Source of the DNA: Nitrospinota bacterium
GTDB lineage: Bacteria > Nitrospinota > Nitrospinia > UBA9942
Length of the DNA stretch: 5,351 bases
Assembly: GCA_016234205.1 (NCBI GenBank)
Contig: JACRGN010000250.1
Location: 1-5,351, forward strand
Reading direction: 5' to 3'
The notes under the pieces are model-generated. The model was not told the DNA's origin, did no database searches, and saw nothing but the letters and a program-made list of their open reading frames with translations. The translations under genes and the position numbers were made by a program. The stretch's first letter is position 1, and every line of letters begins with the position of its first letter. This document shows positions 1 to 4,023 of this stretch, piece by piece.

Positions 1-274
1 AATCAATATAATCATTCCATCTACTGTTTCTGTCTGCGCAATAAAGTGTCCATTCTCCAGTTTCATTGTCATATCTTATCTGTGCAATTGGCATAGATGT
101 CCATTCCTTCATATCAGGAGACCATGGCGCCCTGTTTTCAAAGATAGTAATACTGTTCCCGCGTATTTTATAGGAAAGATTTACTTTATCTAATACATGA
201 GCCGGAACCTTTCTTTTGCAGTATTCACCAATTTTCTTTTCAATAAGTGCTTTTACTAAAACCGGTAATGGCAT
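1..274 (-). CDS. DUF3024 family protein, 3' end cut by the window edge
   Basis: An open frame starts at ATG 274-272 and stays open for 91 codons to the left edge, so the C-terminus is missing. The protein starts MPLPVLVKALIEKK. Residues about 44-90 carry a pattern I recognise as DUF3024: ITIFENRAPW, then a W (58), then MPIAQIRYD, EWTLYCADRN and a W-N-D-Y ending. The family's typical form is 'lfE.RP.w ... piAkfry ... W.LyW.drn.kWh.Y'. DUF3024 proteins are small, probably soluble, and of unknown function. The start is well supported by an AAGGAGG Shine-Dalgarno 8 bases upstream. It follows fic on the same strand after a gap of about 100 bases that holds a repeat cluster, so it may be cotranscribed or have its own control. 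Family assignment comes from remembered motif spacing, not a search. Confidence 0.8.
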   Translation of the reverse strand, partial: MPLPVLVKALIEKKIGEYCKRKVPAHVLDKVNLSYKIRGNSITIFENRAPWSPDMKEWTSMPIAQIRYDNETGEWTLYCADRNSRWNDYID

Positions 275-282
275 GTTTAAAT

Positions 283-289
283 CCTCCTT
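283..289 (-). promoter_or_regulatory. Strong Shine-Dalgarno of the DUF3024 gene
   Basis: Minus-strand AAGGAGG lies 8 bases before ATG 274. It is the best ribosome binding site in the window and fixes the start of the partial DUF3024 gene. Confidence 0.85.
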
Positions 290-349
290 TCTTTGTCAAT
301 GAAATCATGGCTGTGATGAATACTTTCCTTTGTATTTGTCGTAGTAAAA

Positions 350-380
350 TGTCACAGCATGTCACAGTAGTTTGTCACAG
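350..380. repeat. Three direct copies of TGTCACAG at the 3' end of fic
   Basis: Exact 8-mers TGTCACAG occur at 350-357, 360-367 and 373-380, with start-to-start distances of 10 and 13 bases (CTGTGACA on the minus strand). The third copy includes the fic stop codon (375-377) and its last two codons. A related CTGTGA lies at 311-316. The cluster is in the gap before the DUF3024 gene, so it could be an operator, a remnant of a longer repeat, or a by-product of slippage. No dyad symmetry is evident within the unit. Confidence 0.7.
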
Positions 381-1424
381 CAAGACATAGTGCCTTGTCG
401 GATCTGTTTTGCTCTTAGCTACTGCTTTAATGATACCCTTTTTCATCATATCTTCTAAATCTCTTTGAGTTGTGCGGCGTATACAGGAAGCCACAGCCTG
501 ATATTTACCCACAGAGATTACGCCCGTTCTTAATATATATTTAATCGCCTTTTCCTGACGGGCATTCACGCCCAGTCTCTTAATCTTTTGCAGCACATTA
601 TCTTGTTTTACTACTTGCTCTCCCTTCTCCCTGATTTCCTTCATCTGCAGCCGCAAACCGGTTACGAAATACTCAAGCCAAGCGGTCATGTCCATAGTAT
701 TGTTTCTGACTGATTGAATGGCTTTATAGTAACCCGGACTGTCTTTGTCGTAATATTCGGAGATGGTGAACAATCTTTTGAAGTCGTACCCTGTCTTGTA
801 AAAAATCAGCATGGACAAAAGCCGTGCTGTTCTCCCATTACCGTCTATAAACGGATGAATATGAACGAACTGAAATTGTGCAATTCCTGCAATAAGAACA
901 GGAGACAGGTCTCCTGTCTTATTGATCCAATCCACAAACTCCCGCATGAGATGAGGCACTTCAAGCGGTGCCGGCGGAATATAAATGACCTCGCGGGTCA
1001 GGGAATTGACCACATAATTTTGAATCTTCCGATAATTGCCGGGGTCTGCTTTATCCCCGCGCACACCTTTAACAGTAACCTTGTGAAGCTCCCTAATAAT
1101 ACCCTCAGTTATCGGATCGTCCTTGCCGAGATATTTCGAGATAAAATCCATTACTTTCTTGTAGTTTAACAGCTCTTTTTCATCGTCCCGATTAATGCCC
1201 TTGAGCTTTTTGCCTTCAATAATGTTTTGTGCCTGTTCAAGGCTCAAGGCTGTGCCTTCAATATGGGTTGAATGGTGGGATTCAAGGATGAGAGCCTTTT
1301 TCTGCATATCGGCGAACCAGTCGTCCTTGAGCTTGACCGCATCAAGGAAACCGCGAACCCGCTCTATTTCAACAAGAGACTTGTTGATTTTCGGTGTTAT
1401 CGTAAATTTTGGTTTAAATGGCAT
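375..1424 (-). CDS. fic: Fic family protein (probable AMP-transferase) with winged-helix C-terminus
   Basis: The 349-residue protein has three parts. Residues about 1-95 are a Fic N-terminal helical region containing S52-THI-E56-G57, which fits the (S/T)xxxE(G/N) inhibitory motif placed before the Fic core (class II). Residues about 100-255 are the Fic core with catalytic motif HPFIDGNGRTAR at 190-201; H190 is the expected base and N196, G197 and R198 the phosphate-binding residues. The stretch VIYIPPAP at 146-153 fits the substrate-positioning flap. Residues about 285-349 look like a winged helix, including RRTTQRDLEDMMKKGII. Proteins of this family usually transfer AMP from ATP to a hydroxyl side chain, on themselves or on a target; the inhibitory glutamate keeps activity low. 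The target is unknown. ATG 1424 is the only ATG after the upstream in-frame stop (1464-1466); the Shine-Dalgarno is weak (GAGAG). Length and motifs look intact. Confidence 0.95.
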   Translation of the reverse strand: MPFKPKFTITPKINKSLVEIERVRGFLDAVKLKDDWFADMQKKALILESHHSTHIEGTALSLEQAQNIIEGKKLKGINRDDEKELLNYKKVMDFISKYLGKDDPITEGIIRELHKVTVKGVRGDKADPGNYRKIQNYVVNSLTREVIYIPPAPLEVPHLMREFVDWINKTGDLSPVLIAGIAQFQFVHIHPFIDGNGRTARLLSMLIFYKTGYDFKRLFTISEYYDKDSPGYYKAIQSVRNNTMDMTAWLEYFVTGLRLQMKEIREKGEQVVKQDNVLQKIKRLGVNARQEKAIKYILRTGVISVGKYQAVASCIRRTTQRDLEDMMKKGIIKAVAKSKTDPTRHYVLL

Positions 1425-1482
1425 TTCTGGTCTCTCTACTATTCCCTTCCCGCAGCACGGTAATTATATTTTCAATCTGCAT
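1414..1482 (-). CDS. Possible 22-codon leader or gene remnant overlapping the fic start
   Basis: A frame starting at ATG 1482 reads MQIENIITVLREGNSRETRN, then A-I and TAA (1414-1416). It overlaps the first codons of fic in another frame. The frame is also open upstream of the ATG, through the hairpin. The peptide looks protein-like and faintly resembles the beginning of proteins whose N-terminus reads 'EGES.E.EFK' (AlbA_2/Schlafen-type DNA-binding domain), but it is too short to assign. There is no clear Shine-Dalgarno. It could be a coupling leader for fic, a relic of a deleted gene, or chance. Confidence 0.2.
   Translation of the reverse strand: MQIENIITVLREGNSRETRNAI
1463..1468 (-). promoter_or_regulatory. 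Candidate -10 box (TATAAT) upstream of fic
   Basis: A perfect TATAAT is present on the minus strand, 38 bases before ATG 1424, in otherwise mixed-composition DNA. I find no good -35 hexamer 16-18 bases upstream (the sequence there is GC-rich), so this is only a candidate. Confidence 0.25.
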
Positions 1483-1519
1483 ATCCGCCGCTTGCCGAAA
1501 GAGCAGAATGGTTTTTAAA

Positions 1520-1534
1520 TGGGGGCTGACCCCA
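1520..1534. repeat. Short hairpin TGGGG-GCTGA-CCCCA in the fic upstream region
   Basis: A 5 bp perfect stem (1520-1524 with 1530-1534) encloses a 5-base loop and is followed by a T-rich run (1537-1542) on the plus strand. It resembles the GGGGTC(A/T)GACCCC palindromes often scattered between genes in bacteria and sometimes linked to REP-type transposases. It could also act as a plus-strand terminator, but no gene on that strand would need one. To its right, 1544-1580 is GT-rich with imperfect repetition (TGGCTT twice, GTGTGTG runs) and has no coding signal. Confidence 0.4.
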
Positions 1535-1579
1535 AATTTTTTCTGGCTTGCAAATGTGTGTGCTTTTGTGTGTTGGCTT

Positions 1580-2062
1580 TTAGATTTCATCTCCTGGTTT
1601 CAAATAATATCCAACAACATTTAAACTCTCATCCTTACGGTAATATTCGGGGTATTGCAGTTTTACCTGATTTAGTTTTTGTGGTGGAATCGGTTGTGGT
1701 CTGTAATTAACAAAATGGTCAAGCAGTTTGTAACGCAAATCACTTATGTTACCTAAATCTTCAAGTTGCACTGAATGGAAAAGCCAAACTTGCTCTTTTG
1801 CTCTGCTGACTGCAACATTAAATCTTCTTTCATCTTCAGGTTTAGTCAATGCTGCTCTGTTATGATTATGTGCCGTAATCAAACTCAAAAACATTATATC
1901 TCTTTCATCACCCTGAAAACTTGCTGATGTTCCGCAAACTATATTTCGTCTTTTATATTCAACCTTTATAAAAGAAATAATAGTTTGTATTATTTTATTA
2001 GCCCTATTTATCCACTTTTTACCCGCTTCTACCCCATCGTAAATAAGAGCAAAAACTGTCAT
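1580..2062 (-). pseudogene. Fragment of a large superfamily 1 (Upf1-like) helicase, ATPase half missing
   Basis: The frame gives 160 residues from ATG 2062, which has no Shine-Dalgarno. Residues 44-55 (GTSASFQGDERD) are helicase motif V and residues 79-91 (RRFNVAVSRAKEQ) motif VI with its arginine finger; they are followed by SDLRYKLLDHF, as in large helicases that often carry a C-terminal Vsr/DUF559-like nuclease. Walker A, Walker B and motifs III-IV are absent. Upstream codons stay open to a stop at 2135-2137 but encode nothing helicase-like. Residues 12-42 seem to join two family segments (KKWINRANKIIQTIISFIK and EYKRRNIVCG) that are normally separated by a 'GVISLxG..Q' stretch of roughly 25-30 residues, suggesting an internal in-frame deletion. 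The nuclease domain is also absent after about residue 126. Full-length relatives exceed 1000 residues. It is most likely a relic, though an expressed truncated protein cannot be excluded. Confidence 0.8.
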
Positions 2063-2301
2063 TAAGAAAAAATATATAAAACAAGTAATCCTCCAGTAAT
2101 TATGAATATTATTCCTGCACTCACATTTATCGTTTCAAAAATATCTTAAGAACTAAGATTAACACCGATAAGATTAAACCAATGTTCATTTAAAATATAA
2201 ATGAATATTTGCAAAATTCCTGCAAGAAGAGCAGTCGTAGGTAATCCAATTAAAGATAATTTTTTAAAAAAGTCTAATATTTTTTCCTGTGAAAATAGCA
2301 T
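2062..2301 (-). pseudogene. Small two-helix membrane protein frame interrupted by an in-frame TAA
   Basis: From ATG 2301 one frame runs 79 codons to TAA 2064-2062, broken only by TAA at codon 52 (2148-2146). The first part starts MLFSQEKILDFFKK and contains a hydrophobic helix at about 16-37 (LSLIGLPTTALLAGILQIFI). The second part, after the stop, is DIFETINVSAGIIFIITGGL and continues hydrophobic (LVLYIFS), a second likely membrane helix. A hairpin-like integral membrane protein with a central loop is what the joined frame would give. I do not recognise a family. There is no Shine-Dalgarno before ATG 2301, and a stop lies five codons upstream (2314-2316). Its final TAA overlaps the ATG of the helicase fragment. 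Alternatives are a genuine 51-residue single-helix protein, or a nonsense-mutated relic. The DNA from 2302 to 2333 shows nothing further. Confidence 0.45.
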
Positions 2302-2333
2302 ATTATTTTTTAATCATAAATTATTAAGCCGCA

Positions 2334-3296
2334 TCAAATCCTCTCCATAATCAATCGGTAAATCAGTGGGAGCATAATCTCATGATGTCCTGTCAATGTA
2401 TAGCCTTTACCCTCCCCCTGAATAGGCCTGCTGACAACATTGACATGAGGGCGGTAGTGCTGAACCATGTCCATGTTCACTGTAATAAAATCATGAGCCT
2501 TATATCCCATATTTCTCACAATTGAGAGTGCCTTTATAAAAACTTCAGGAAGAATAACAGCAGAACCAATATTAAAAAAACATCCGCCTTTCCCTATATC
2601 TGATAAAACTGAAGTGAAAAGTTTAAAATCATTAAAACTCCCCTTGCCCGTTACTGCACCATCTGCAGAGGGATGCATATGGATTATCTCTGTCCCTATG
2701 GCTGAATGTATCGTTACAGGAATCTTCAATTTATATCCATGATAGAGGATGCTGTATTCTCTATATTTAAGTTTCTTTTCAGAAATATCCTTTCCAAGTG
2801 CCTCCCCCATGCCAACCTTGTCATTTACCATTCTATTCATTGCAGAGTTCATCATGGCGCCTGTTTCTTCAACCATTCCAAAACGACCCTTTTTAATTTC
2901 TACTGCAACATCCTCAGAAGTCTCTCCAATCATTGCAATCTCATAATCATGAATCGCACCTGCACCATTCATTGCAATCGCGGTAACTATCCCCTTTTTC
3001 ATCAAATCAATAATTATAGGAGAAAGACCGCACTTTATTACATGGGCGCCAATTGCAAAAACAACAGGCTTTTTCTTTCTATTGGCATTTACAATTGCAC
3101 TTACAACCTCCCTTATCTCACTCCCTTTCAATATTTTCGGAAATAGATTCTCAAATCCCCTTACTCCCCCTTTGAAAAAGGGAGGATGGGGGGATTTTAC
3201 AAAATCAGTTATCTTAACCTTATTCCTTCGCTCTTTTATAGGATAAGTCTTTATATTTTTAAAATCCAAAACTTCAATATTGTATCTATTTTTCAT
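2334..3296 (-). CDS. Deoxyhypusine synthase-like protein with an in-frame palindromic insert
   Basis: The 320-residue protein has a continuous conserved-looking body from about 52 to 320. Marks include VVFAIGAHVIKCGLSP (79-93), MNGAGAIHDYEIAMIGETSED (about 109-129), IPVTIHSAIGTEIIHMHPSADG (about 192-213), FNIGSAVILPEVF (241-253), NMDMVQHYRP (274-283) and GYTLTGHHEIMLPL (298-311). The glycine-rich turns and the overall pattern resemble the bacterial deoxyhypusine synthase-like (NAD-binding, Rossmann-type) group I associate with similar genomes. True deoxyhypusine synthase moves a spermidine-derived butylamine to eIF5A; bacteria lack that substrate, so the reaction here is unknown. I cannot place a catalytic lysine. 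Residues 34-48 (KSPHPPFFKGGVRGF) come from a repeat and look foreign. ATG 3296 overlaps the preceding gene's stop (ATGA), indicating coupling; the Shine-Dalgarno itself is poor. Last gene of the hldE string. Confidence 0.75.
   Translation of the reverse strand: MKNRYNIEVLDFKNIKTYPIKERRNKVKITDFVKSPHPPFFKGGVRGFENLFPKILKGSEIREVVSAIVNANRKKKPVVFAIGAHVIKCGLSPIIIDLMKKGIVTAIAMNGAGAIHDYEIAMIGETSEDVAVEIKKGRFGMVEETGAMMNSAMNRMVNDKVGMGEALGKDISEKKLKYREYSILYHGYKLKIPVTIHSAIGTEIIHMHPSADGAVTGKGSFNDFKLFTSVLSDIGKGGCFFNIGSAVILPEVFIKALSIVRNMGYKAHDFITVNMDMVQHYRPHVNVVSRPIQGEGKGYTLTGHHEIMLPLIYRLIMERI
3153..3197. repeat. 45-bp palindromic element inserted in frame in a coding region
   Basis: Outer arms AAATCCCC (3153-3160) and GGGGATTT (3190-3197) pair perfectly over 8 bp. 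Inside, CCCTTT (3168-3173) pairs with AAAGGG (3177-3182) around a GAA loop, and the stem can extend past two unpaired C to CT/AG. The element is 45 bases, exactly 15 codons, and codes for KSPHPPFFKGGVRGF (residues 34-48) of the deoxyhypusine synthase-like protein without breaking its frame. Its form, pyrimidine-rich then purine-rich, is typical of dispersed small palindromic repeats that I have met elsewhere in bacteria as stray 'PHPPFFKGG' peptides. Confidence 0.8.
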
Positions 3297-3823
3297 CTTT
3301 TAGATTTCTCGAATTTAAGCATCTCCTTAAGATGAATTTTGTAAAGCTCCAAAAATTTTCGGTCCTTTTCTCTATTTGAGTGTTCCTTTGCACGAATCAG
3401 GCGAGACAAATTTCCAACTGGCACTTTTACCCCTTCAACCGAAAAAATTCGTTTGTCTTTATCCCACTCTTTAAATAAAAACCTGCCGCCGCTCAATACA
3501 ATATCTATAGGCATCTCATTCAGTTTTCGTGCTGTAACTACAGCACGATGCTCAATGATTTTATTTACAAGCCATGAGTCAATTCCTATCAGTGGTTCCT
3601 TATTTGCCTCAAGCTCATAGCCCATCTTTTCTAAAGTTTGAAATACCTTTAAGAGATTCTCTGGGGTCGGTTCCACTACAATATCACAATCCATTGTGTG
3701 AAATCCTTGAGCAGGGTTTCTTACATAATAGTCAATTGCATAAACACCAATCAGAATATATTTAATCATCTTCTGATTAAAGAGCTTAAAAATTTTAAGG
3801 TTTGAGTCTTGATACATTGTCAT
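3293..3823 (-). CDS. Nucleotidyltransferase-fold protein (AbiEii/MNT-like)
   Basis: From ATG 3823 the protein has 176 residues. It shows IKYILIGVYAIDYYVRN (about 20-36), then TMDCDIVV with aspartates 45 and 47, then PIDIVLSGG with aspartate 107, and a C-terminal helical part LIRAKEHSNREKDRKFLELY. This order (a G-x-A turn in a helix, D-x-D, a third acidic residue, and an R-x-KD helix) is that of small DNA polymerase beta-type nucleotidyltransferases, including antitoxin/toxin and abortive-infection types. The glycine pair usual before the helix reads G-V here, so activity may be altered. The start is uncertain: TTG 3835, ATG 3823 and ATG 3817 are all possible and none has a good Shine-Dalgarno. 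All three overlap the upstream small gene, which points to coupling. Its stop overlaps the next gene's ATG. Partner and substrate unknown; alternatively a non-catalytic member. Confidence 0.7.
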   Translation of the reverse strand: MTMYQDSNLKIFKLFNQKMIKYILIGVYAIDYYVRNPAQGFHTMDCDIVVEPTPENLLKVFQTLEKMGYELEANKEPLIGIDSWLVNKIIEHRAVVTARKLNEMPIDIVLSGGRFLFKEWDKDKRIFSVEGVKVPVGNLSRLIRAKEHSNREKDRKFLELYKIHLKEMLKFEKSKR

Positions 3824-3968
3824 TTCGCCAGACAATTGAAAAGTGTCGCCAATTCTGGAACAGAACTTTATACACCCATGTCTTATCTGTGCCGTTTTTA
3901 TTAAAAGGTAATTTCATTACCTCCTTAGCCATCCTTTCAAGCTCTTTATCATGTTTGAGTTTTCTCAT
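3795..3968 (-). CDS. Small hypothetical protein (57 residues)
   Basis: The protein starts MRKLKHDKELERMAKEVMK, a charged amphipathic helix. It continues LPFNKNGTDKTWVYKVLFQN and ends with an aromatic, basic segment (WRHFSIVWRN and RLKP). No membrane segment, signal peptide or known motif is visible. ATG 3968 is chosen because GGAG (3977-3980) lies 8 bases upstream; a GTG at 3986 would also be in frame and overlaps the hldE stop (GTGA). Its last 23-41 bases overlap the nucleotidyltransferase gene in another frame. A small protein coupled to a nucleotidyltransferase could be its partner, as in HEPN/MNT-type pairs, but at this length I do not see the HEPN R-x4-6-H motif, so I do not assign one. 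It could also be a truncated remnant of a longer gene. Confidence 0.5.
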   Translation of the reverse strand: MRKLKHDKELERMAKEVMKLPFNKNGTDKTWVYKVLFQNWRHFSIVWRNDNVSRLKP

Positions 3969-3976
3969 AGGAAAAT

Positions 3977-3980
3977 CTCC
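3977..3980 (-). promoter_or_regulatory. Ribosome binding site of the 57-residue gene
   Basis: GGAG on the minus strand, 8 bases before ATG 3968, just downstream of the hldE stop. It favours ATG 3968 over the in-frame GTG 3986. Confidence 0.6.
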
Positions 3981-3981
3981 A

Positions 3982-4023
3982 CTCACCGCAATCCTCTCCC
4001 CTTAGGGGAGAGGGGAGGGTGAG
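3982..4023. repeat. Palindromic repeat forming the 3' end of hldE
   Basis: Outer arms CTCACC (3982-3987) and GGTGAG (4018-4023) pair perfectly. An inner 9 bp stem, CCTCTCCCC (3993-4001) with GGGGAGAGG (4005-4013), closes on a TTA loop. The element codes for the last 13 residues of HldE (PHPPLSPKGRGLR) and supplies its TGA stop (3985-3983). It resembles a widespread bacterial palindrome of the CCCTCTCCCC/GGGGAGAGGG kind. There is no T-run after it on the minus strand, so a terminator role is unlikely; it might slow 3' exonucleases between hldE and the next gene. Confidence 0.8.

Noticed and set aside
294..299. TTGACA on the minus strand as a -35 box for the DUF3024 gene
   Set aside because: It lies directly before the ribosome binding site, leaving no room for a -10 box and transcript start.
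714..1169. Plus-strand open frame of 151 codons and smaller plus-strand frames at 1195-1710
   Set aside because: They lie opposite fic or the helicase fragment, lack known motifs, and are explained by the strong minus-strand coding signal.
2310..2327. TTAAT/ATTAA inverted repeat after the deoxyhypusine synthase-like gene as a terminator
   Set aside because: Only 5 A/T pairs with an 8-base loop, and on the minus strand it is followed by an A-run rather than a T-run.
1520..2333. Insertion sequence with terminal inverted repeats around the helicase fragment
   Set aside because: No transposase fragment, matching inverted repeats or target duplication could be seen flanking the region.
2706..3146. 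Plus-strand open frame of 146 codons
   Set aside because: Antisense to the deoxyhypusine synthase-like gene; rich in Cys, His and Tyr as expected of a shadow frame.
3982..4023. Rho-independent terminator after hldE
   Set aside because: The hairpin is strong but has no T-run after it on the minus strand, and the next gene starts at once with its own ribosome binding site.
3153..4023. The two palindromes as the start of a CRISPR array
   Set aside because: They are single, different elements about 800 bases apart inside genes, with no regular spacing or spacers.
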